This document shows positions 34,701 through 43,271 of a stretch of DNA of 64,000 bases, one piece after another. A program made the position numbers and the translations under genes. Numbering within the stretch: position 1 is the stretch's first letter; each line of letters begins with the position of its first letter. The stretch is from Neptunicoccus cionae (lineage in GTDB: Bacteria; Pseudomonadota; Alphaproteobacteria; Rhodobacterales; Rhodobacteraceae), in NCBI RefSeq assembly GCF_002860325.1, contig NZ_PKOJ01000001.1, forward strand, positions 558,001 to 622,000, given 5' to 3'. Below the pieces are notes generated by a model. It ran no database searches, was not told the origin of the DNA, and saw only the letters and a program-made list of their open reading frames with translations.

Positions 34701-37201
34701 CGCAAGTTTCCGTGCTAACGGACCGTCTGATTGAAACCCGTGCGGTTCCGGTTTCAAAAGGAGAGAACGAGATCGCTTTTGATGTGACCGAAGACTGGGG
34801 TGCGGGGGCTTATGTCACCGCATCGGTGCTGCGTCCGATGGAAGAGGGGCAAACCCCGTCCAGAGCACTCGGTCTGGCCTATGCACCGGTTGATCCGGCA
34901 CAAAGGCTGTTGAAGGCGCAATTCGTCAGTTCGCCTGAAGCTGATCCGCGCGGACCATTGGATGTAGCCTTGCAACTGGACGGTCTGCCAGCCGGAGAAA
35001 CCGGGTATGTCACCATAGCTGCTGTCGACGTTGGAGTTCTGAACCTGACCGGATTTACCTCTCCGGCACCGGATGATCATTACTTTGGCCAGCGCAAGCT
35101 GGGGGTGGAGCTGCGGGATGTTTACGGCCGCCTGATTTCAGGAACCGGAGCAGCAGGGCGTTTGCGTTCCGGCGGGGATAATCAGGCGCAGGCGGGGCTT
35201 CAGGGCCCGCCACCCGCCGAGGCAGTGCTGGCGCAGTTTTCCGGTGCTTTGACTGCGGATTCTGATGGCATGGTGCGGCACCGCTTCGATTTACCTGATT
35301 TTAACGGAACCGTGCGATTGATGGCTGTAGCTTGGTCGCAAACGGCTGTCGGCCATGCAGAGCAGGATGTTCTGGTGCGGGATCCGGTGGTCCTTACCCT
35401 CCATGCGCCCCGCTTTCTGACGCCGGGCGACCTTAGCCGCGCGCGGCTGGAACTAACCCATGCGTCCGGCCCCGCCGGTCGATTCGAGTTGGCTTTGAAC
35501 AGCGGTGCTGCACTGGCGCTCGGCGGGCCGCTGAAGCAGGTTGTTACGCTTGAGGAAGGACAGAAAACCAGCCTGAATATTCCGCTTTCTGCGCAAGGGA
35601 CGGGCACATCCGAGATTGAGGTCACACTAAACACGCCGGACGGCAAGACGTTGCGCAAGGCGATCACGATGGGGGTGCAATGGAATGATCCCCCGATCGC
35701 GCGCCAGACCCGTATCAACTTGCAATCTTCCCGTGCGTTGACGCTGGACAGTAATACGCTTGCCGGATTGCACGCAGACACGGTTCACGCAACACTTGCT
35801 GTAGGGCCGTTGGCGCGGTTCGATGCGCCCGGATTGTTGACGGCATTGGACCGGTATCCCTACGGCTGCACCGAACAGATCACTTCCAAAGCTATGCCGC
35901 TGCTTTATTTCGATCAATTGTCAGAAGCGCTCGGCCTTGGCGGCAAGCAACAGGTGACAGAGCGGATCAACCAAGCCATCGCGAATGTGCTGAGCAATCA
36001 GGGCAGCAACGGTGCGTTCGGGATGTGGCGTCCGGCATCAGGGGATCTCTGGCTCGACAGTTACGTTACCGATTTTCTGAGCCGCGCACGCTTGCAGGGC
36101 TATGCGGTCCCTGATCTGGCCTTCGAACAAGCGCTCGACAACCTGCGCAACCGTGTCAATTACGCTGCGGATTTTGAACAGGGTGGCGAGGATGTCGCCT
36201 ATGCGCTGATGGTTCTGGCCCGCGAAGGATACGCGGCCATCGGGGATTTACGCTATTATGCGGATACCCGTGCAGGGGCATTCGCCACCCCTCTGGCACA
36301 AGCCCAACTGGGAGCAGCGCTTGCATCGTACGGGGATCAGAGCCGTGCAGATGCCATGTTCCGCCGCGCCGGAGCACGTCTGGCGCAACAGGAAACCGGC
36401 GACGGCTATCGCGTGGATTACGGATCGGTACTGCGGGATTCAGCTGCGGTCCTGACTCTTGCAATTGATGCAAATTCCGATGCGCTGGACCGAACGGCTC
36501 TGGCGGAAACGATCAGCCGCGCGCCTGTGGCCCGCCAATCAACGCAGGAGAATATGTGGTCTTTGATGGCGGTGCGTGCGCTGGTAGAGGACGGCAGCGC
36601 CGACGGGCTGCTGCTGAACGATGCACCGATGTCCGCGCCCCTTGTCCGCAGCCTGTCGGGCACTGATTTACAGGCGGGGGTCCGGCTGGAAAATGGGGGG
36701 GCGCAGGATACGCTTGCGGTCGTAACCGTGTTTGGCGTGCCCTCTGAACCGGAACCCGCTGGCGGCAACGGTTATAAAATCGAGCGGATGTATTTCACGG
36801 CAGAAGGGGAGCCGGTTTCACTGGATCAGGTTCGCCAGAACGACCGTTTCGTCGCCGTGTTGCGGATCACACCCCTTCGGGATCAGGAGGCGCGATTGAT
36901 CGTCGATGATCCCCTGCCGGCAGGGCTGGAGATTGACAACCCGAACCTGATTTCGGGCGGGGATATCAAGGCGCTGGACTGGCTGGACCTGAATGCAGAT
37001 ACGCGTTTTGCAGAGTTCCGGACGGATCGTTTCATTGGCGCTGTGGATTGGTCCGGACGCCAGCCGTTCCAGCTTGCCTATATGGTGCGGGCTGTCTCAC
37101 CAGGCAGCTTTCACCACCCCGCCGCACTGGTAGAGGATATGTATCGTCCCGATTTTCGCGCCCGCACTGCAACAGGACGTGTGACTGTGGCGGGCCGGTA
37201 G
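31736..37201 (+). CDS. bacterial alpha-2-macroglobulin with N-terminal PAN/Apple domain
   Basis: A 1821-residue envelope protein, the largest in the window. The N-terminal signal is cleaved near LAAPAQT (about residue 27) with no lipobox cysteine, so it is probably soluble in the periplasm. Residues 45-110 form a PAN/Apple domain with paired cysteines (FKDCVAACLADPNCKAF). Macroglobulin repeats follow, and the thioester motif CTEQ lies at residues 1378-1381 (YPYGCTEQIT). The thioester traps attacking proteases covalently. It abuts pbpC with no gap; this pairing is conserved (yfhM-pbpC) and is thought to guard the wall while it is repaired. Confidence 0.93.
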   Translation: MAFQKAKGLWVWAILSGIVTPLAAPAQTVGHAIPERRIELSEKTDFYGSDIRNIFDVTFKDCVAACLADPNCKAFTYNRTSSACFPKSAIGEKSVFEGATSAEVHEVATDGLQFADAQAQKLEFLPESYLKNASNIAGRNGTWYPTNGWSYDALVAEARKVEAEGRLVRALELSLAAANDADRAEVWIEAARLANQAKANTGNQRRLIGEIRTAGAINGFLRAREAPQQVNALQELAHGLEADGQGRQMIPVLRLAQSISPRQETEEALDRAINLYGFRILDHTVDHNAAAPRVCAEFSEELVKGTVEYSDFIRTDAQGLVAEADGHQLCIEGVSHGQTHRIAFRQGLPAANGEVLQKTVEMNVYVQDRDPVARFAGRSYLLPKRDGASVPLTTVNLEKVDVKIYRVGDRNLLRSLQEGMFSKPVSRWDLDFVANELGQEVWSGSADITPELNREVVTALPIGDALGDFEPGVYTMTARVPGALREDEDTVAAQWFIVSDIGISSLKGNVGLHVFARSLNSAEPIGGATVRLVSKANVVLAETTTDGAGHARFDSGLALGTGGSAPALVTVETPEGDYAFLDQAAAEYDLSDRGVEGRPAPPPIDVFLATDRGAYRPGAVVHTTLLARNHKVEALNGVPVTLDLIRPDGVRHSRKLARAAGAGGAVTSFDLPANAARGSWKLQAFTDRDAPALLEQRILVEDFVPEKIDFDLALGAGPYLVTDRPELSIDARYLFGAVGAGLDIEGEVKLSAARSLDGFPGFVFGSVDDVFSTRYETISGAGQTDATGKRSLTLNLPAVDDVAKPLEMTAHIRLRDGSGRPVERRVSAPVLPGRAMLGIKPLFDGTLGEGAEAGFQLVAVGADGTATGMESVSWELNRLHTRYQWYQQYGSWNYEPITRRERIAVGTVDIPSDGGAQIAAGVEWGAYELKVTHKAAPYAASSLRFNAGWYASGNSDDTPDLLDVAMDRSKYAVGETATLRMNARFDGVAQVSVLTDRLIETRAVPVSKGENEIAFDVTEDWGAGAYVTASVLRPMEEGQTPSRALGLAYAPVDPAQRLLKAQFVSSPEADPRGPLDVALQLDGLPAGETGYVTIAAVDVGVLNLTGFTSPAPDDHYFGQRKLGVELRDVYGRLISGTGAAGRLRSGGDNQAQAGLQGPPPAEAVLAQFSGALTADSDGMVRHRFDLPDFNGTVRLMAVAWSQTAVGHAEQDVLVRDPVVLTLHAPRFLTPGDLSRARLELTHASGPAGRFELALNSGAALALGGPLKQVVTLEEGQKTSLNIPLSAQGTGTSEIEVTLNTPDGKTLRKAITMGVQWNDPPIARQTRINLQSSRALTLDSNTLAGLHADTVHATLAVGPLARFDAPGLLTALDRYPYGCTEQITSKAMPLLYFDQLSEALGLGGKQQVTERINQAIANVLSNQGSNGAFGMWRPASGDLWLDSYVTDFLSRARLQGYAVPDLAFEQALDNLRNRVNYAADFEQGGEDVAYALMVLAREGYAAIGDLRYYADTRAGAFATPLAQAQLGAALASYGDQSRADAMFRRAGARLAQQETGDGYRVDYGSVLRDSAAVLTLAIDANSDALDRTALAETISRAPVARQSTQENMWSLMAVRALVEDGSADGLLLNDAPMSAPLVRSLSGTDLQAGVRLENGGAQDTLAVVTVFGVPSEPEPAGGNGYKIERMYFTAEGEPVSLDQVRQNDRFVAVLRITPLRDQEARLIVDDPLPAGLEIDNPNLISGGDIKALDWLDLNADTRFAEFRTDRFIGAVDWSGRQPFQLAYMVRAVSPGSFHHPAALVEDMYRPDFRARTATGRVTVAGR

Positions 37202-39250
37202 ATGCGCTTGCGCCGCCTGTTTGTCTGCCTTGGTGTGCTCGCGGTCCTCGTGCTTGGCGCCCAGAGGGGGCTCGCGGTTTGGGTGGCGAGAACAGAGCTG
37301 CCCACTCTTGCACCGGAAGTTTCCGTGGTCGTGGAGGACCGGCAAGGTCGTTTGCTCCGCGCCTTTACCGTTGATGACGGAAGGTGGCGGATGCCGGTAG
37401 AGCTTGGGGAAGTATCGCCTAACTATCTGAACCAGTTGGTCGCCTTTGAAGACAAACGGTTTTACAAGCATAACGGTGTGGATACACTGGCGGCCCTGCG
37501 CGCAATCGGACAAGCCATCACCAGCGGAGGTGTTGTTTCCGGCGGATCAACACTCACCATGCAGGTGGCCCGTCTTCTTGAGGAAAGCGGAACCGGATCA
37601 TGGCGCGGCAAACTGCGCCAGATACGTCTGGCATGGGCGCTTGAAGAAAAGCTGGGCAAAGACGACATCCTGCAACTCTATCTGCATCTCGCTCCGTTTG
37701 GTGGCAATCTGGAAGGCGTGCGGGCCGCTTCGCTCAGCTACTTCCGCAAGGAACCAATCCGCCTGACCGAAGCAGAGGCGGCTCTTCTGGTCGCTTTGCC
37801 CCAATCCCCCGAACGGCGCAGACCGGACCGCCATATCGCCAACGCGGTTTCGGCCCGTGACAGGGTCCTTGCGCGGGGGCTTTCGGCCGGAGTACTTGAT
37901 CCGGATACGGTGTCTGCCGCCCTGCGGGAGCCGGTCCCGAAGCAAAGGTACCGGTTCGAGGCGCTCGCCCCCCATCTGGCAGAGCGGATGGTTGCACAGG
38001 CACCCGATCGCAGGCGGCACCGGCTGACGCTGGAGCGCGATGTCCAACTCAAAGCGGAAGCGTTGTTGCGCGCACGGGTACAGGGGCGACACAGTGCATT
38101 GTCCGGTGCGATTATGGTCCTCAACCATCAAAGCGGCGAGGTGATCGCTTCCGTGGGCTCCCCTGATTATCTGGATGCCAGACGTCAGGGATTTGTCGAT
38201 ATGACGCTTGCAGTCCGCTCCCCCGGGTCCACCTTAAAGCCGCTGATCTACGGACTGGCCTTCGAGCAGGGGGTGGCCCACCCCGAAACCGTCATCGCGG
38301 ATAGGCCGGTGCGGTTTGGCAGCTATGCACCGCAGAATTTCGACAAACAGTTTCATGGAGAACTGCGGGTCCGCAAAGCGTTACAGATGTCCCTGAACAT
38401 TCCCGCCGTCAGCCTGCTGGAAGCGGTGGGCCCGGGGGTGCTGATGGCGCGGATGCGCCGTGCGGGGGCGAAACCGGTTCTACCGAACGGACGCCCTGCA
38501 GGGCTCGCGGTCGGGCTTGGCGGGGTTGGATTGCGCTTGCAGGATCTGGTGGCCATTTTCGGTTCAATCGCTCGGGGCGGAGCACCTGTAGACCTGACGT
38601 GGCGGGCAGGGGGCGATACTGGTTCGGCGGCGCGTCCCTTGGTGCTGGGCAAGGTGGCAGCCTGGTATGTCGGGGATATTTTACGCGGTGTGCCGGCGCC
38701 GGTTTCGGCGCGGCAGGGTGAAATTGCATATAAGACGGGGACGTCCTACGGGCATCGTGACGTCTGGGCGATCGGTTTTGACGGGCGCCACACCGTGGGA
38801 ATCTGGCTTGGACGGGCCGACGGGGCTGCCATGCCGGGCGAGCTGGGCGCCGGACTGGCAGCACCTCTTCTGTTTGACGTTTTTTCGGCTGTGAAGCCTG
38901 CGGCTGATCCGTTGCCACCTCCGCCTGCTGCCGCACTGACGGTGACGACAGAAGCCTTGCCCCAAACCCTGCAAAGCTTTCGCCCGCGTGGGCAGATCGG
39001 AAGGCATGCAGGGCCGAGAATTACGTTCCCGCCCGACGGAGCGCGGCTGACACTTGGCGCGGACCCCGAGCTTGTCGCCAAAGTGGATAGGGGAGTGCCG
39101 CCGTTTACCTGGCTTGCAAACGGTGTGCCTGTGGCTGTCGGGCATTTCGAGCGGCAGGTGGTCCTGGACGCGCCCGGCGCGGGGTTTCTGTTGCTATCGG
39201 TTATCGATGCGACAGGAGTTTCCCAAGGGGTTCGGGTTACACTTGACTAG
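37202..39250 (+). CDS. pbpC: penicillin-binding protein 1C
   Basis: A 682-residue bifunctional glycosyltransferase/transpeptidase. One N-terminal membrane anchor (residues 5-25) is followed by the GT51 domain with catalytic Glu83 in AFEDKRFYKHNG and GGSTLTMQVARLL. The transpeptidase domain has Ser343-x-x-Lys346 (SPGSTLKP), an SLN triad and K511TGTS. A C-terminal domain of the PBP1C type starts around residue 595 with ITFPPDGARL. The start codon directly follows the macroglobulin stop, so the pair is co-expressed. Confidence 0.95.
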   Translation: MRLRRLFVCLGVLAVLVLGAQRGLAVWVARTELPTLAPEVSVVVEDRQGRLLRAFTVDDGRWRMPVELGEVSPNYLNQLVAFEDKRFYKHNGVDTLAALRAIGQAITSGGVVSGGSTLTMQVARLLEESGTGSWRGKLRQIRLAWALEEKLGKDDILQLYLHLAPFGGNLEGVRAASLSYFRKEPIRLTEAEAALLVALPQSPERRRPDRHIANAVSARDRVLARGLSAGVLDPDTVSAALREPVPKQRYRFEALAPHLAERMVAQAPDRRRHRLTLERDVQLKAEALLRARVQGRHSALSGAIMVLNHQSGEVIASVGSPDYLDARRQGFVDMTLAVRSPGSTLKPLIYGLAFEQGVAHPETVIADRPVRFGSYAPQNFDKQFHGELRVRKALQMSLNIPAVSLLEAVGPGVLMARMRRAGAKPVLPNGRPAGLAVGLGGVGLRLQDLVAIFGSIARGGAPVDLTWRAGGDTGSAARPLVLGKVAAWYVGDILRGVPAPVSARQGEIAYKTGTSYGHRDVWAIGFDGRHTVGIWLGRADGAAMPGELGAGLAAPLLFDVFSAVKPAADPLPPPPAAALTVTTEALPQTLQSFRPRGQIGRHAGPRITFPPDGARLTLGADPELVAKVDRGVPPFTWLANGVPVAVGHFERQVVLDAPGAGFLLLSVIDATGVSQGVRVTLD

Positions 39251-39256
39251 TCGAAC

Positions 39257-40066
39257 CTACCCGATCCGGCAGCCGGACGCCCCGTCTACCCGCAAGCTTA
39301 TTCCCGAAACAAACCCCGCTTCGTCAGAGGCCAGAAACAGCGCGGCATTGGCCACGTCCTGCGCGGTCCCCTGACGTTTCATCGGCACGCGGGCAGCCCG
39401 TTCTGCCGCCACATCGGCGCGGCTGCGATCCCAAGCTTTGGCACGGGCGTCCACCGCCATAACTGTGTCGATCATGCCGGGCTGGATGGCAACGGCGCGG
39501 ATGCCATATTCCGCATTCTGGATCGCCTGCTGTTCGGTCAGCGCAAGAATTGCCGCTTTGGAGGCCTTATAACCGACCCAAGGGTAGGTTTCCGTTGCCG
39601 CGATTGAGGAAATATTAATGATTACGCCGCTATTCTGGCTGCGCATCACAGGCAGGGCGTGTTTGGCAGCCAGCACCATGGCCCGCAGGTTCAACCGCAT
39701 GATGTGGTCAAAAGCGTCGGCGTCAATTTCGGTAATCGGGGCATCGCCTGCTTCAATCGACAGACCGACGTTGTTGTGAAGAATGTCGAGCCTGCCCCAC
39801 AGCGCGACAGTCCGGGCAATCGTGTCCTTTATCTGGGCTTCTTCCAGCACATCGCAGGCAATTGCCTGTGCGGTGCCTCCTGCGGCGGTGATCTCTTCTG
39901 CCACGGCGCGGGCCGCTTCGATAGAACGATCAGCAACCATCACTTTTGCGCCTTCCCGCGCAAAGGTGAGCGCGGTAGCGCGTCCATTGCCCATCGGCGC
40001 AGTCGGACTGTCGGAAGGGGCTTGTCCACCGCCGAAGATAAGGGCGATTTTGTTGTTCAGACGCAT
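39257..40066 (-). CDS. SDR family oxidoreductase with an extended cofactor loop
   Basis: A 269-residue short-chain dehydrogenase. The active site is intact: Ser in INISSIAA, and Tyr-Lys in YKASK. LHNNVG is the usual NAG-like motif. The glycine-rich TGxxxGxG loop is stretched to GGGQAPSDSPTAPMGNGRA, about ten residues longer than normal. NNKIALIFGG marks the first strand. ATG 40066 has a GGAACG site; ATG 40078 is four codons upstream and overlaps the next gene. It is probably co-transcribed with the upstream FAD enzyme. Substrate unknown. Confidence 0.88.
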   Translation of the reverse strand: MRLNNKIALIFGGGQAPSDSPTAPMGNGRATALTFAREGAKVMVADRSIEAARAVAEEITAAGGTAQAIACDVLEEAQIKDTIARTVALWGRLDILHNNVGLSIEAGDAPITEIDADAFDHIMRLNLRAMVLAAKHALPVMRSQNSGVIINISSIAATETYPWVGYKASKAAILALTEQQAIQNAEYGIRAVAIQPGMIDTVMAVDARAKAWDRSRADVAAERAARVPMKRQGTAQDVANAALFLASDEAGFVSGISLRVDGASGCRIG

Positions 40067-41139
40067 TCTACGTTCCATGTGTTTGCAAAGCGGTTCGGGT
40101 GAAACGGATCGAGCAGGGCATGGCGCTGCCCTGTCGTGATTTCATCTGTGGCCAGCGCCCCGACAGCAGGTGCCAGTGTTGCGCCGGAATGCATAACGGT
40201 CAGGTAAAGCCCTTGCAGCGGACTGCCTATTACGGGAAAGCCGTCTTGCGGCGTCGGGCGCAAGCCAACAGTATGGTGTGAATATTGCAGCGCTGCGCCG
40301 TTGCTGAGTGCCTTTTGCAAACGCTCGAACAGGATTTGCGCACCGGTGTCCGGATCATCGTTGACCGCACCGCCGCCAAAATCCCCGCCTGCGGTGATCG
40401 TTCCGTCCGGCCATTGCGCCATATGAAGGTCTTCTGTCAGGATCGTCCGGTTGATCAGCGAAGGCGCGGGCTTTGTATGGATCAGCAGACCGGGCGGGGC
40501 CGTCATGGGGAGTTCTACATCAACCGTCCGTGCAAGCGTGTCCGCGTGTCGGCCTGCCGCCAACACCGTGGTATCTGCCAGCAGATTCTCGTTTTCTGTA
40601 CGGACCCCGATAATTTTGTCTCCCTCGCGCAGAACTGATAGGGCGCGGGTCTTTTTGAACTGCGCTCCGGCGCCAAGCGCCAGCCCACGAAAGAAGATAG
40701 CCGCCTCATGGGGGGCGACATGGCCCTCTACAGGGCAAACCAATCCCCGTTCGGGGCGGACGGCAAGATGGGGTTCCAGCTCTGCCATCTGCGCTGCGCT
40801 GACCCAAGTCATCGGATAGCCCCAAGGCGTGTGTTCGTCGTATACGGTTTGCAGCGGGGTACCGTAAAAGCTGGTGTAAAGCGTTCCGTTCTGCCGGTAG
40901 GGCAGGTCGGGGTAGGTGGCCTTCAGCGCATCCCACCGCTCCATCGAAAACCGGCGTAATTCATAGTAAAACCGCGGATTTTCGTAAGTTGCGTTGGTCC
41001 AGCCGAGCGACATGCCGCTGGCTGCGCCGCCGGTATCGGAAGGATCAACAAGTGTGACCGTGCAACCGGACTCTGCCAGTTGCCATGCCATGGCGCTGCC
41101 GATAATGCCCGCGCCGATTACCAGTGTCGATTGTGCCAT
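40057..41139 (-). CDS. FAD-dependent oxidoreductase (DadA/glycine oxidase family)
   Basis: A 360-residue DAO-family flavoprotein. The dinucleotide motif GAGIIGSAMAWQLAESG is at residue 7, followed by VDPSDTGGAASG, a family landmark for binding the FAD pyrophosphate. HHTVGLRPTPQDGFPVIG near the C-terminus is the second FAD-binding segment. Members oxidise amino acids, sarcosine-type N-methyl amines or related amines. It precedes and slightly overlaps the SDR gene. The creatinase at 48 kb would supply sarcosine, but it is not linked, so that connection is speculative. Confidence 0.87.
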   Translation of the reverse strand: MAQSTLVIGAGIIGSAMAWQLAESGCTVTLVDPSDTGGAASGMSLGWTNATYENPRFYYELRRFSMERWDALKATYPDLPYRQNGTLYTSFYGTPLQTVYDEHTPWGYPMTWVSAAQMAELEPHLAVRPERGLVCPVEGHVAPHEAAIFFRGLALGAGAQFKKTRALSVLREGDKIIGVRTENENLLADTTVLAAGRHADTLARTVDVELPMTAPPGLLIHTKPAPSLINRTILTEDLHMAQWPDGTITAGGDFGGGAVNDDPDTGAQILFERLQKALSNGAALQYSHHTVGLRPTPQDGFPVIGSPLQGLYLTVMHSGATLAPAVGALATDEITTGQRHALLDPFHPNRFANTWNVECV

Positions 41140-41172
41140 ATTCCACCCTGTTCCTTAACGGATGGGTGCCAT

Positions 41173-41219
41173 GTTTCGGGGGGGAGGTGCAAATTATTTG
41201 TGGTTTCGGCCCCCGAAAC
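41173..41219. repeat. inverted repeat between the HD and FAD genes
   Basis: GTTTCGGGGG (41173-41182) pairs perfectly with CCCCCGAAAC (41210-41219). The 27-base loop contains AAATTATTTG. It could end the minus-strand HD gene transcript, but no U-run follows. Confidence 0.5.
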
Positions 41220-41227
41220 GCTGCGCT

Positions 41228-41863
41228 CTAGCAGGCTTCGCCGGTCAGGGTAGCGCAAAACGACTGCATGAAATTCACCCGCTCTGCTGCCATTGCGCGG
41301 GCCGTCGGGGTGCACAGGGTTTCAGCGATTCCGAACAGTTTGGTCTGGAAATGGTCGAGCGCATAGGTGCTTTCGTCAAGTTCCCGTTGTTTGGCCATCG
41401 GATCGGTCGGATGAAACAGCGTGCGTCCCAACTGGCCCGATACCGCAAAGCAGCGCGCGATACCGATGGCACCCAACGCGTCGAGCCTGTCCGCATCCTG
41501 AAGCACCTGTGCTTCCAGCGTTTTGGGGCGGATGTTGGCGGAATAGCTGTGTGCGTGAATCGAATGGTGCACATTCTCCAGCAATGCAGCAGGATAACGG
41601 GTGGTCTTGAGATATTGTGCGGCGTAATTTGCTGAAAGATAAGACGCCTCCGCCCGTTTCGGGGAGGATTTCGGCGGATTGATGATGTCGTGAAACAGCG
41701 CAGCCGGATGTAACACCCGCAGATCGGCGCCTTCGGCCTGCGCAATGGTCTGGCAGTTGTGCCAGACCCGCTTTACATGGGCCAGATCATGGGCGGAGTC
41801 CTTCTGACCGGCCCAGACACGGCGCAGTTCGGACATGTAAAGTGTGTGGGTGGCTGTCGCCAC
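41228..41863 (-). CDS. HD-domain phosphohydrolase
   Basis: A 211-residue metal-dependent phosphohydrolase. The HD metal site is spread over H-D-L-A-H in SAHDLAHVKRV, LHPAALFHD and a final D in LQDADRLDALGAIG. The DADRLDALGAIGIAR stretch is typical of the YedJ-like nucleotide/phosphate hydrolases. The start is placed at GTG 41863, which overlaps the engB stop region; TTG 41869 and ATG 41835 are alternatives. It is fourth in a yidC-MOSC-engB-HD string with overlapping junctions. The substrate is unknown. Confidence 0.85.
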   Translation of the reverse strand: MATATHTLYMSELRRVWAGQKDSAHDLAHVKRVWHNCQTIAQAEGADLRVLHPAALFHDIINPPKSSPKRAEASYLSANYAAQYLKTTRYPAALLENVHHSIHAHSYSANIRPKTLEAQVLQDADRLDALGAIGIARCFAVSGQLGRTLFHPTDPMAKQRELDESTYALDHFQTKLFGIAETLCTPTARAMAAERVNFMQSFCATLTGEAC

Positions 41864-41865
41864 AA

Positions 41866-42516
41866 TCAAACGATCCCGGCGACAATCGCGCGCAGGGTTT
41901 CCACGCCTTCCCCCTTGGCAGAGCTGGTTTTCACCAGTTCGGGATAGGCGGCGGGGTATTTGCGGATCGCCTCGATCGTACGGTCGATCACCTTGTCCAG
42001 TTCCTCGGCGCGCAGCTTGTCGCATTTGGTCATGACAACCTGAAAGGTAACAGCGGATTTGGACAGCAGATCCATGATTTCGAGATCAACCTTCTTGGGT
42101 CCGTGGCGCGAATCGATCAGTAGGAAAACGCGGCGCAGGGACGGGCGCCCCGAGAGGTAGGATTTCAGCAGGCGTTGCCATTTCTCAACCACTGCCACAG
42201 GCGCGTTGGCGAAACCATAGCCCGGCACGTCAACAAGATAGTGTTCCGGCCCCATTGTGAAAAAGTTGATTTCCTGCGTGCGCCCCGGCGTGTTCGATGT
42301 GCGGGCCAGCGCCTTGCGTCCGGTCAGCGCATTGATCAGCGAGGATTTCCCCACGTTTGAACGGCCTGCAAAGCAGACCTCGATCCGGTCGGGATCTGGC
42401 AGGCCGGACATGGCGACCACGCCTTTAAGGAAATCGGTGTTGCCCGCAAAAAGCAGACGGCCCTTTTCCAGAGCCTCCGCATCGGGTCTTTCGGCCAGTG
42501 TGAATTGCATATCCAT
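41866..42516 (-). CDS. engB: ribosome biogenesis GTP-binding protein EngB (YihA/YsxC)
   Basis: A 216-residue TrmE-Era-EngA-type GTPase needed for 50S subunit assembly. G1 GRSNVGKSSLINAL, G2 in RTSNTPGRTQ, G3 DVPGYGFA and G4 TKCDK are all present. ATG 42516 is chosen because it overlaps the upstream MOSC stop (ATGA) and begins DMQFTLAERP. A longer in-frame ORF runs back into the MOSC gene and looks non-coding there. Confidence 0.94.
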   Translation of the reverse strand: MDMQFTLAERPDAEALEKGRLLFAGNTDFLKGVVAMSGLPDPDRIEVCFAGRSNVGKSSLINALTGRKALARTSNTPGRTQEINFFTMGPEHYLVDVPGYGFANAPVAVVEKWQRLLKSYLSGRPSLRRVFLLIDSRHGPKKVDLEIMDLLSKSAVTFQVVMTKCDKLRAEELDKVIDRTIEAIRKYPAAYPELVKTSSAKGEGVETLRAIVAGIV

Positions 42517-43271
42517 CAGAGCAGTTCCAGCTTGTCGCCGAGTTTTACGTCGCCGGTTTCGATTACTTCGCCGTATATGCCGAAGTCTTTGTGACCCCAT
42601 CCTTCGGTCAGGATCGTCAGCGTGTCCAGATCGCGCTCTCCGGTTTGCGGATTGGCGGAAGTGGCAGGGCAGCGGGTGATACGTTCGCGGATGGCCAGAC
42701 GGGTGGTGCCGATCTGAACTTCGCGCCCGATCCAGTCAAATTCGGCCCAAGGTTCCAGTCCGTCGATCCAGATATTCCCGCGCCAGCGCAGCGGGGAAAC
42801 ATCCCGTCCGGCCTTTTCGGAAACAGCCCGCAGGGAGGCCCGCGAATTGATCGAAATAGACGGGAAGGCGGTGTCGGTCATTCCCCGATCCGGTGCCCGC
42901 ACGATCCTGTCGGACGCGGCGCGGTCGGCCGGCATGATCGGTTTGGTCCATTCCACCAGTCGGGCGGCCTGCGCGGGAATGTCAGGATTGATCGACAGAT
43001 CTGGCAGGTCGGGGTGGCTGAACGTCAGGGTGTTGGTGGCCTCGTCGGTTTTTACCGAAACGGCCATCAGTTCGGGGGCTTTGGCCCCGCGGGAGAAGTT
43101 AACACAATGGGCCCACTCCGGGGCCGCATCGTTGAATTTGCTCATCTCGTGGGCCACGGCCCAGACACGATCCATTGGCATGGTTTTGCCAGCGTGCAGG
43201 GTCACAGCACACAGAGCTTCCCGTCCGTGCGCTTTCACGGGGTGGCGGTAAAGCTCTGTGACCGTGATCAT
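42516..43271 (-). CDS. MOSC domain-containing protein
   Basis: A 251-residue protein of the MOSC beta-barrel/MOSC-N type (YcbX/YiiM family). It begins TELYRHPVKAHGREAL, the usual N-terminal strand, and has the family's RWRGNIWIDGLEPWAE and ITRCPATSANPQTG segments. That last stretch carries the conserved cysteine thought to bind sulfide or the molybdenum cofactor. Its stop overlaps engB and its start overlaps the yidC stop. A MOSC gene beside yidC and engB is common in Rhodobacterales. Confidence 0.88.
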   Translation of the reverse strand: MITVTELYRHPVKAHGREALCAVTLHAGKTMPMDRVWAVAHEMSKFNDAAPEWAHCVNFSRGAKAPELMAVSVKTDEATNTLTFSHPDLPDLSINPDIPAQAARLVEWTKPIMPADRAASDRIVRAPDRGMTDTAFPSISINSRASLRAVSEKAGRDVSPLRWRGNIWIDGLEPWAEFDWIGREVQIGTTRLAIRERITRCPATSANPQTGERDLDTLTILTEGWGHKDFGIYGEVIETGDVKLGDKLELL

